NCBI GenBank assembly: GCA_010279815.1 | Contig: QEOQ01000688.1 | Coordinates: 680,546-744,545, forward strand | Length of the DNA stretch: 64,000 nucleotides | Origin: Brachionus plicatilis | Lineage: Eukaryota; Rotifera; Eurotatoria; Ploima; Brachionidae | Reading direction: 5' to 3' | Shown here: piece by piece, positions 27,401 through 39,400 of the stretch | Position numbering within the stretch: position 1 is the stretch's first letter | How the letters are laid out: every line of letters starts with the position of its first letter | The notes under the pieces: model-generated | Seen by the model: only the letters and a program-made list of their open reading frames with translations | What the model was told of the DNA's origin: nothing | Database searches by the model: none | Position numbers and translations under genes: made by a program

Positions 27401-30400
27401 CCGAGTTGAAACAACTCAATTAAATTTGACCCAAGTCAAAGCATAAACAAGTCTAGCGCCCGCTATTTACTTTAATTACTTTTGGACATTTGATTTTAAA
27501 ACTGGAATTTCTTTACAACTAAAATAGCTTAATTATTTTGTTTTTGGACATAAAATACCGATTTGGTCGAGCTTTTTTTAAGAGTCGATACAATACAAAT
27601 TTCAATTGACCTCATATCGATTTGAGCAAATAAACTATCAATTATACATTGTTTCATGCAAATATTTGAAATATTTTCTTAGCTGAGATGTTTGCTTAAC
27701 AGTTTTGGGACTTATTAAAAGCTCGACTAAATTATCTTTTGCAAAGCTTTAGTGGAGATTCTGGGATGAAATTTTGTGTACCACTGGGCATATTTGGGTT
27801 TAGCACAGACCACTTTTAAATTATTCAAGGATTCTTTAAAATTTAAAAAAAAAACACTTCAAATATTCTAAAAATTTGAACAATAAATTGTTTTTATCAA
27901 GTGTTTTGTCTAAATTTCCTATGTAATGCGCAAAATTTGGCTCAGCTATCAAAAATGAGTTTTAAATTTTGCGGATTTTCAAAAAAGACAAGTATTTTTT
28001 TAAATTTATTTTGAACATTTTAGAGCACCTTAAAAAGCAAAGTTCTGGGTTCTGAAAAAATTTTTTTTGGCTTGGCAAAAAATTTGACAGAAAAGATTTT
28101 GACTATTTGTTTAGACCGATAAGTCTCTAATTGCATAAATATTTGTAACTAGAGATCTAGCAATTTAAATTTAACTTTCCGATTAAATTGTTGGCGCAGA
28201 TTTGACGCCAAACAAAGCAAAGTCAAACAGATTACAGAAAAAAAATAAAGACCTAAGACAATTTATAATTAAGTATGTAAATTTGATATGAAACAAAAAT
28301 TGTTTTATTTTTTTCTAAATTTAAATACTTAAATCTCGATTTCAAATTTTGCTTTAAAAAATTCACTTTTTTTAATGATAAATAATGTTTATTTTTTTTT
28401 TAGTTCATAATGTAAATAGCCGAAACCCCTATGTCCAAGCTCAATTAAATCCGAGAAAAGGTAGTATGTTTAATAGACTCGACTCGAGCTCAGTCAGTAC
28501 ACCCATGCCTAATTTTCACGAAGCAACTTCGTCTTTTAATCCTCTTGTTGACAACATGGCGTCACCTAATCATCAATTTTATAATGATTCGAACAATTTC
28601 AAAATCCAACAACTAATTGCCAAACGTCGTTCAATAACATCGTCGCCAATTAGAAAAAACACGACCAACATCAAGACTAGTCATCAAATTCAATCATCTG
28701 AGATAAATTCAAATGAAACAGATTTTAGAAAATCAAAAATATTCGAAGGATCTAATTCTTCACAATTACCCAGACCCAGTTCCAACAAATCTAAAAAGTA
28801 ATTTCATTTTTTAAAAATAAATAGATATATTTTTTGTTCTTTAATTTTCTGAAAAAATTCTAATAAATAGATGATTGTTATTTAATATTTTAAGATTAAA
28901 AATTTTTGCTCTTTGAGAAAAAATTTTATTTTTTTAGTTGCGTTTGGAGATGAGGAATAAAAATGTAGATTGAATTGAATTTTAGTACATTATTGTTTTT
29001 TATTTCACAAAATATTTTCATATTATTACAAAAAATATTTGGAAATAAAGCAACAAAAAAAGAATTTAGTTCAAAATTAAGTTTTGACCAGAATTACGCA
29101 AAAGTCAGAAAAAAAAGTCATTTTAAAGTATTTAAAAGTCAAGACATATGACTTCAAATTTTTTTTTTAAAAAAAAAGTCTCAATATGACTTGAAATTTT
29201 TTTTCTGTAAAAAGTCATTTTGAAGACTTTGAAAAAAAAATGGCCGCCTTAATAACTTCATGGAACGGCAAAAGACTTATTTTTAAAAAATAATTTTTCA
29301 AGTCATCTCAAAAGTCTTTTTTAACATTACATCCCGTACTGCCAGTTAGACAAATATTGTTTTAATTTCATTTTACATAATAATTTTATTTGGATGAATT
29401 TTATTTTCATTCTCACAATTTAAAATTAAATCTTTAAATTTTAGACTGCACTCATTTTATTCTTATATTTTTATGACCATAAAAATGAGGATTTAAATTG
29501 GCAACTTGTAGTTCATGATCATGATCACATGATCAAAACTTTATTAATTCAAATTTCAGTAAAATTGTTAAATAAGCTTTATTTATTTTCTTTTAAATTA
29601 AACATCAAATGTTTAATATTTTAGATTGTAAAAAAAACCATTTTTTTTCTGATTGATTTTTTTAAAATCATTATTTGAAAACTTAAAAGACAAAATTAAA
29701 ATTCAAATGTAGTTATCCAAATTGTGGCTCAAACGAACGCTTTAAATGACATTTTGATTTTGATTAAAAAAAATATTTAAAGCGAAAAAAAGTTAAATTT
29801 TGTATTGCAAAATTACAAAATATTGATTAAAATGATAACCTAGTCTAAACCAGGTGCCCTATTTTTTTTTGAATATTTCGCACCCAATTTTGTTCGAAAA
29901 CTTCATAAACACTCACCCAATTTCCCCGATTTTTTTAGTTGTCTGAGGTCCAAAGGCATATTCTAGAATATCCTAATATCCTAATTTCATCCTTATGTCC
30001 TAAAATTCTGAAAATATTCTCACATATACTTGAACATGTGCTGATTCGAATAGTGGAAATAGGTTAGACCTTAAGTTAAACTAAGGCCCTTAAAATCGCT
30101 GTTTCCGAATTACTGATTCGAGACTTTTTCACCTCATTAGAAGTAATCAAGCTTTAAGAAAATATCTCTTGAAATGAAAGAGATATAAATGAAGGAGTCT
30201 TTCAGATTTGGCCACCCTATTAACACATAACCCCCATAGACGTCGTTACCATATTTAATTTTTACTTTAGATAAAGATTAATAAAATTTTTTTCTAGTTG
30301 AAGATGATTAAATAAAATCATTTGTTGTTAAAAAATTGAAAAAAAAATATCTTTTTTTTTAAATCTTAGATAATATTTTGATTTGAAATTTAAATTTGAT

Positions 30401-33400
30401 CATGAAATTCAGTTTGCTTTTAAATAATTTTTACTTCATTTTCTGGGTAAAAATGATTTTTGTTATACTGTATCTTGGTTATACTTTGTGGTTAGAGTAA
30501 TTAAATGAATAATTAATTATTAAAATAGGTAAATTTAAAAATTATATATTAACTATTTTTTAACTTAAATAATTTCATCTTTCTTTGGATTTTAAAAGCT
30601 ATTCATCAAAGCAATAAAACATTTTTCCAATTTTTTTGGAATTGTTTACTTTAATAGCCTCTCAAATCAATTTTTTCTAATAATCTTGAAGCTTCCGGAA
30701 AATCAAAAAATTGTACTAATTAAGAATGATGAAATCATTTTTCAATCATTGAAATGAATTCAGTTTAATTTAAATTACATTTGAAATTTTATAATTGATA
30801 TACTGTTAAGTTTTCTAAATTATTGAAATTATAAAAATAAAAAAATCTAATAAAATGACACTAAATCTAAGTATTGAATGATTTATCACATTTTTTTAAA
30901 AAAGAAAATTTTTTTTTCCATTGGAAGACTTAGTCTAATCTACTGTGATAAACAGACGCACAGCCTCAAGGAACTCATTAAAATTTAATTCATGTCTTTC
31001 TTTGAGATAATTCTAGATAATGCCGATTTTTCTAAAATAAATCTTAGTTCATTTAATCTATTAGAGAATCCATTTATCTTAATTAATACATTTTTTTAAT
31101 GACGAAAATAAATTTTTAATTGAAATTTTCTCTAAGTAAATATACATTGTCTAGATTTTTACTGATTCTTTACAGATTATTAGACAAATATTAGAGTGAA
31201 AGATGCAAATTAATTTTGAAAAAATGGATAAGATTTGTCAATTTTTTCTAATCTTCAATGACAAAATGGTATCAAGACATGGACTGAATTAATTTTAATA
31301 CATTTTTTGTCAATAAATCACCTAGTAGAAAAAAAAGTCATAATTAAACGATTTTTTTTAAGTTCTAACAAAAGCTATACAAGATCATTTGCTTTGAATA
31401 GTGATGCTGGTGAAACCACAAGTACTGATTCTGATATAGGCACTAGTCCTAGTGGAATAACACTGGCAAGTCCACCGTCTTCTCCGCAACAACCACAGCA
31501 ATCGCCAGCCAAAAATTATTACACAAACTTTGACCAAAGTAATCGATCAAATTATTCACCAAACATCAACACTCCATCTCTAAACTATTCTTCAATAATT
31601 CGTCAGCATTCGTACCTAAATGCCGTTCAATTAAACGATTTCAAAATAAACAAATTAATGCAGTCAAGTAAGTGAAATTTCAGTCTTTATTCAAATGATT
31701 CCGTTCTTTATCATTTTGGCTTTTTTTTTATTTTATTATGATAAAAATTCGAAATTGCATAAAACTATTATAAATCACGTTTAATGTTATCGTGATAAAA
31801 AAAGAAAAGCAGCCATTAAATAATATCTTTTCATCTATTTTAGTCTTTGAAATAATTTTGATTAAAATTATGGAAATCAATTCTATTTTATCTTAATAAG
31901 CATTTAGATTGTCTTCAAGTATCTTAATTAGCTGAATTTTTTTGATTAAATGAAGACTTTGATAAAAATTAGAGTCGTATTGGGTTAGGAATTATTTAAA
32001 AAACTGAGACCATGCAGCAAATTCAGGATCTACTTTAAGACAAAAATTAACTCGGAGAAAATTTATTTATTCAAGTTGATTTATGTAAATAATTAAAATT
32101 CAGTCTTTTAATTTTATATTATCATAGAAATTTAAAATAGAATGAAAGCCTGCTTTCAAAATTCAGCAAAATATTTGAATTGCAAAATTTTTAGAATTTA
32201 ATTTAATTAAAAATTATAAAGGCCAGTTATAAAACAAGCTAAATTTTCTTGTGTAATGAGTTGACCAAGAAGTTGGCAGTTTTTCAAGTAAACAAATAAA
32301 AAATCTTTTAAATTTTTTTTCTCCAAAAATCTTTTGAGGTTTCTACTTTGCTTTTTTTTTATTCTTGTTAGCCTTAATTTCAAAGAAAATAATTTTATTA
32401 TCGATAAAAATTAACCAGAAAATTTTACACTCTAAAACTAAAAAACTATGGAGATTTTTTTAATTAAAAAATCCGATTACGAAAGAAGCTTTGCGAAGTT
32501 AAGAATAAAGTATATTTTTTATTAATCTAAACTCGGAAATTTTTTAACATTATTGAAAAATTGATTCAACCTTGATAAAGTTTTTGTTAATATTGATAAG
32601 AAGATTCAAACGATTCGTGTAACTTTGGTGAAGAAAAAGCAAACATAATGGTAGATTAAATTTGAAAAATTTTTAAATATTCCAAAAACGGAAACTAAGA
32701 AAATTTGTTGTAGCAAAAATTTACTCTTATTAAATAAAAATAAAATTCATTTTTAATTCATTTTTGGATTTTCAAATTCTCCAAATTTTTCTATTTGAAA
32801 TTAAAATTGTTATATCAGTAAAATATTTTTAGAATATAAATTAAGGAAAAAATTTGAAAAGTTAATTTAAAAAATGACTTTTTCTAAAGAATTAACAAAT
32901 AAGGTCCAAAATTTTTTTAAAATTAATTTTCAACTATTTATATTTAGATAGCCTTAAATAACTCTGTTTATTTCACTCATAAAGCTAAATTACCTTTATT
33001 AATAAAAAATCTTTGGAGGAATCAAATTTTTCCATTATCAAAAAAATAAATATTTAGTTATTAGCCTTAAATATTTAACAAATCTTTTATAGTGATATGT
33101 TTTATACTTTTTTTGAATCAAACCCTGATGAAAGAATTTTTTTTATTTAACAAAACAATAAAATATCTTAATCACATTTATTTTTTTAGTAACTTTATTT
33201 TTAGCTTTTCTTAAAATTAAGAAATTATTTGACTAACTCTGATTAAATAAATTTAAATTAGATCTATCGAAAACCAAATAAAAAAAATCCATAATCATTT
33301 TAAATTTATTACTGGTATCGTTTTTTTTGTTTATTTTTGGAAAATAACTATATAAAAAATTTAAATTTATTTTTAATCAAATTAGAAGAAAACGTAATTT

Positions 33401-36400
33401 AAAAAAAATTTAAAACTTAGAAAAGGACTGATTGAATTTTTTTATTCTGTTTTTACATTCTCTTGAGTGATAAAATCCAATTACATGCTTAGATTTTAAG
33501 GATATTAAAATATTTAAATTTTGAAGTTGCTAATTTTAGCAACTTCACAGTATCTTCTATTTCTTTCATACTTCTTCTAAAGTTTCCTTTTAGACAATAA
33601 TTTTTAATTAAATTTCAAAAGTTTAATTTAAATGTAGTATTAAAATATAATTGCTTCTTGTGCAAAATTTAATTCTAATAAACATGCAGAATATTAAAAA
33701 TGAAAAAATGATTATTTTAGTCGATAAATGATAATAAATTAAAAAACATTATTAAAAAAAGATTTAATTTTTATATTGAAAATTTAATTTTGAAAAAAAT
33801 TTAAATAGGAAGCATCAAATGGTTAACTTAATTCAATGTGAAAAAATTGTTCAAAAATTATTTATGCCCAGAATCATTTATAATACTTTATTATGGTTAA
33901 ACAGTGATTTTTTACGATTTACCTAATTTGTCAATTTTACATGCAATTAAAAATTTTAAAGATGTAATTTGCGAATTTATGTTTTAAAAGAAAAATCGAA
34001 TTTATTATGATTTTGTCTTTGTCTTAAATTTAAAAAATAAAATCTCAAGATAAACTCATTTATTTTTCTAAACTTTTTCTCTTTTAAATTTTTTTATATT
34101 TTTAATCAGGCGTTTTTTATTCAAAATTATAATTATTTGATATTTTTATTTACTTTTTTTCTCATGAAAACGAATTCTTTCTTTATTAAAATGCTAATTT
34201 TTTTTTAAGCAAGAATGATTAGAAAAGTCTGTTTTTTAACAATTTTGGTGACATTTTTGATATTTTAAAAATACCATTTGAACTCATGAAATTGATTTTT
34301 GGAATCGATCTCGAAACCACACTGTAGAATTTATATTTCATAACTTAATTTCTAGTAAATGAAAATTTAACAATATTTGGGTTGCAAATAAATAATTTAG
34401 TAATGGCGCTTTAATAACCCATTGATCATTATTGGGGTGTTTTTAGTGTAAAAGAGTTAATTAGTTTAATTTCTAAAATTTACCTCAAAAATAGCTTTTA
34501 AAATTATTAATCACGGTTTTTTTTTCATTTTTAAAATTTTAAAGGAAAATTTGAAAAGTGATCTTGGTCTTTATTGCTGGAAATCCTGTTCTAAAGCTTA
34601 ACTCCCGAACTGTGAAATAATTATATATTTTAAAATTTTATTTTTTTTAATTAAACATTATGTTTGTAAAGTATGCCTAAGAGTTATTATAAAGCATTTA
34701 AAATGGTTAATTATTTCTTTTCAATTTTGTTCTTGCATTTTTTTTCCTAACATCGTTTTGTTAAACACCTTTTTGCTGAAAAGAAATATAATAAAAATAT
34801 TTTTCAATAATGTCAATAAAAAATTTTTCATTGATTTAATGGAAAGATGTAAAAAAGATATGAAAATTTCAAATTTTTGGAGTAATTAACGAAGACAGAA
34901 GTGTGAGTGATTTTCGAGGGCGTAAAAACGGATAAACAGTTTTATCAAGTCTAATAAAGCAGAAAATCACATTTTGAATCATTATAAAATCCAAGATTAG
35001 TTTGAATTTAATATTTAGTTTGATAAAAATAAAAATTTTATTTAACACGTCTCAGGTCTAATTTTTGGATAAAAAATTCATAACTTTTTTTAAATTAAGT
35101 TTTAAAAGTTTAAGGAACCAAAATTTAAGACGAAAAGTTTAACTTAATAAAAAATTTTGCAGGGAGCAATTTCTCTTATTATTTTTTCTGTGTGTAAGGT
35201 TAAGAATAAATTTCTTTTTTATTAGCTAAAAAATAAATTTTATTCTTACTTCATCTTCAGAAATTAAAAGTTTACAAACATTTAGAAGTTAAAAATCCAC
35301 ATTTTTCGTTCTAAAATTTGAAAAAATTCCTATTTTATTTTTACTGACGAAATATTTTAATAATGATTTATTTCGGAAATTTTTAACTATTTAAAAAAAA
35401 TTTTTCATAATAATATTGCATTACTCTGATCGAGTGGCTACTACAATTGCAAAATTTATCTACTTAAAAATAAATTTACTCTTTTTTAGGAAAATTTTGG
35501 TGATTTTTTGATATTTGAAAAAAATGCTAAAAAAGGAATAAAAAACATAACAATCAAATTTTTAATATATTTTATTAGAATTTCTAGAGAAACAAAAAAA
35601 TGGGAGAAAAAAGTAAAATATTTAATAAATCAGTAAATTATTATTATTTTTGTTTTTTTTTCATAATTAACTGATTTTTCAAATTAGAGAATTTTTTTTA
35701 CAGAATAAAGCTTTAAAATAAATATATGTACAAAATTTGAAAAAAAAAAAATTATAATCAAAGCCAGCTTTTTAATGTAAAGAAAAAACATTTTTTTTTT
35801 AACAATTTATTTACCAAATAAAATTATAAAAAATTTTCCATAAAATCACTAAAGTTCTAATGGAATAGAGAGAACGGAAAAAAATATATCATATCACCTG
35901 CATGAATTTTCCATATTTTACGTGAATTGTCGTGGAATTAGAATTTTTTTTTAAATCAAAGCCAGCTTTTTAGTAAAAAGAAAAAAAAAATTTTTACTGA
36001 CAATCTTATGATATATTAAATCAAAAAATTTATTAAAAGATAAAAAAGATTGAACAAAAAATCACTTTAACGAAATAGATGGAAAGGTAAGAAATAGAAC
36101 AATCACATTTCTTGTAAATCTATCCATAATGGAATAAAAGAGTGTGGAAAAAAACAAAAAATTAATTTTGTTTACAATTTATTTAATTTACTTAATTTAT
36201 AAACATTTCTTTAAGCAATTTATTAAATTGAATTAATTTAGATAGATATATAAAATTTTTTTATTAAAAATTATTTTGATTAAATTTAATTATAAAAAAA
36301 AAGAAAAATTTTTTTGTAAATAATTTACTAAATTAAATTAATTAAAAAAAATTAATTTTTTTTTGTTAACAATCTATTAAATTTAATAAATTTAAAAAAG

Positions 36401-39400
36401 AAAAATAAATTTTTTTATTTACAATTTATTTGATTAAGTTAATTTAAGAAAAATAAAAAAAAAATTTTGTTATCAATTTTCTAAATTAAATTAATTTAAA
36501 AAATAATAAAATTTTTTTTGTTAACAAATTATTAAATTTCATTAAAAAAAAAAATTTCTGTTAACAAATTATTAAATTAAATTTATTTAAAAAAAAAATT
36601 AAAAAAAAAATAAATTTTTTTTTGTTAACAATTTATTAAATTAAATTTATTTAAAAAAAAAAATTAAAAAAAAATAAATTTTTTTTTGTTAACAATTTAT
36701 TAAATTTAAATAATTTAGAAAAGATAAAAATAATTTTTTGTTAAAAATTTATTTGATTAAATTTAATTGTAAAAAATAAAAAAAATATTTTTACTTACAA
36801 TTTATTTGATTATATTAATTAAAAAAATTAATTTTTTTTGTTAACAAATTATTAAATTTAATTATTTTAGAAAAAATAAAAAAAAAATTTTTGCTAGCAA
36901 TTTACTTAATTAAATTAATTAAAAAATAATAAAATTTTTTTTGTTATCAAATTATTAAATTTAAAAAAAAATAAATATATCTGTTAAAATAAATCTGTTA
37001 ATAATTTATTAAATTAAATTTATTTTAAAAAAAAATAAAAATTTTTTTTCCATTGCAGACTTCGCGCCGATCAACGAACACGAAGCCAAAGACTACGACT
37101 TTCTGAATCCGTCATCAGTGCCATACTACTACTCGCCCTCGTCGACGGTGATGCGTCAACAAAAGCTGCTTCAAATCCAGCACCAGCACCAGCAGCACCA
37201 ACATCATCAGCATCAGCAGCATGAGGCGAACCAAGTGGCCACATCGACGCCGACCAGCGAGCGCTCGAAGAGCACAAACCGGACGGCGCACGGCTCCTCG
37301 ACGGAGCATGGACGGACGGCGCGCGTCAAATCGGCGCAAGCATCGAGCCGAGCAGCGCTGCAATGGTCGTCGAACCAGGAGAGCGACGGAGCCAAGAGCA
37401 AGAAGAACGAGCCGAAGCAGACGCGCAACACCAGCATCAAAAAGCTCAAGAGCTTTTTCGGCGAGCGGACGCCCGTAGTGCTGCAGGCGGTCGAGAGCAA
37501 GAACGTGATCGCGTCCGACGACTACTTGGCCGGCCAGCCCAACCAGACGGTGAAGGAGGGCGTGCTGATCTGCAAAATGGTGCTCAAGGACGGCAAGCGG
37601 TCGCCGGACCGGTCGTGGCGGCCGGCCTGGGCCGTCCTCAAGCGGAGCGGCGAGCTGTTCCTGTGCAAAGAGAAAAAGGACAACGTGATGGTGCCCTCCA
37701 TGGACTCGGCCTATCCCATCAGCGTCAAAAACTCGCTCATCGACATAGCCTACGACTACACCAAGCGCAAGAACGTGTTCAAAATTCGTTCGGTTAATTG
37801 TGAATACTTGTTTCAGACAATTGATCATGACTCCATGCTGGAGTGGATTCGCGTAATGCAAGAGAGTGCAAACGATTCGTTAGACAAACTAGTGACGTGT
37901 ATGAGCAGTAGCAACAAAAATTGGCTCGTGAACACAATCGAGAACGAACACAACTCGCTAGACTTGAGCGCCCACTCGCCCCCCGTCCTCCACTCACGCA
38001 AATCGATGCACAACTCCGCCGAGGCGGTCAACTGGTCGCCGGACGACTCGTACTCGCGGGGCCGCGCCGCCACCGACACGGACGTTAGCCCGCGGCGCGC
38101 CGACAACCGAAAATGGGTGCGTCAAATGACCAGACGCATCAAGGACTTCATGGGCAGCGCGTCCGCCGAGCCCATGGCCCACGAGCAGTACGCGACGCAC
38201 GGCCGCAACTTCGGCATTGCGCTGGAGCGCTGCGAGCCCTCCACTCTCGGCGTGTTCGTGCCCGTCGTCATCGAGGTGTGCACCCGGCTCGTCGAGTGCC
38301 ACATCGTCGACGAGGGCCTCTACAGAAAGGTCGGCCAGAAGCAGGTGGTGCTGGCGCTGCGCTCGCAGCTGAACGCGGGCGTCATGAGCGTGGACGTGTC
38401 CGACCACAATTGGGACAATCCGCACGCGGTCGTCTCGCTGCTCAAGTGCTTTTTGAACGAGCTGCCCGACTCGCTCACCACTTCTCATTTGTACAACGAG
38501 TTTATTCACGTGTGCCGCTCCGATCAGCACCACGGACGCATTGTTGGCGTCAAAAGGCTGCTCAACAAACTGCCCAAACACAACTACGAGACCCTCAAGT
38601 ACTTGACGGCCCATTTGAGACGGGTCGCCGCCGCCTATCAACACAACAAAATGACCATCAAAAATTTGTCCATTGCTTTCTCACAGTCCATAATTAGACA
38701 CAATGAGGCCAATTGTGAGACCATACGCAGCGATCATCTGGCCCAGTCTCTTCTCATCGAACTCATTCTAATTTATGTAAGTTGTTGTTTTTTTTTTTTT
38801 TCTTTTTTTTTTTGTAAATTTAAAGGCCTAAAAATTCACCTTTTTTTTTTAATATAAAACGTAAAATATTGTAATTTTTAGAGCCCAAAAAAAGAAAATT
38901 TAAATGAAAAAAAAAATTTTTTTTGTCTTTTTGAGTAATAAATGCAAAATGTTAAAGGCCAAAAAAATAAAAATTTTTAGAAATTTAAAAAAAAATCTCT
39001 TTTTTTTGCTAATTTAATGGCCAAAAAAGTATTTTTTAATTTAAATAAAATCAATTTTAATTTTAAATTTAAAGACTAAAAAAGACTTTTTTAATTTAAA
39101 TAAAACAATTTTTTATTTTAAATTTAAAGACCAAAAAAGACTTTTTAAGTATAAATAAAATCACTTTTTATTTTAAATTTAAAGGCCAAAAAAGACTTTT
39201 TTAATATAAATAAAATCACTTTTTATTTTAAATTTAAAGGCCAAAAAAGACTTTTTTAATATAAATAAAATCACTTTTTATTTCAAATTTAAAGGCCAAA
39301 AAAGACTTTTTTAATAAAAATAAAATCATTTTTTATTTTAAATTTAAATTAAAAAAGACTTTTTTAATTTAAATAAAACAATTTTTTATTTTAAATTTAA

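Larger units (their letters stand above)
18480..28403 (+). other. intron 6 (9924 bp)
   Basis: The largest intron. Holds an inverted-repeat element (18513-19284), a second inverted-repeat pair (19364-21040) enclosing a strong hairpin (19523-19557), a short hAT MITE (20445-20552) and a foldback (21083-21246). From about 21300 to 28400 it is plain AT-rich DNA with no recognised gene except one doubtful exon-like stretch at 22508-22581. Confidence 0.75.
31668..37058 (+). other. intron 8 (5391 bp)
   Basis: AT-rich, no gene. The 3' third holds a roughly 200-bp tandem duplication (35757-36130) and a minisatellite array (36150-37035) that runs up to the acceptor of exon 9. Confidence 0.75.

Noticed and set aside
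37115..37861. Long minus-strand open frame (248 codons) and other frames opposite exon 9 (37994-38644, 38113-38697)
   Set aside because: They mirror the GC-rich PH-RhoGAP exon. Composition is Arg/Ala/Val-rich with no domain, while the + strand frame has clear domains.
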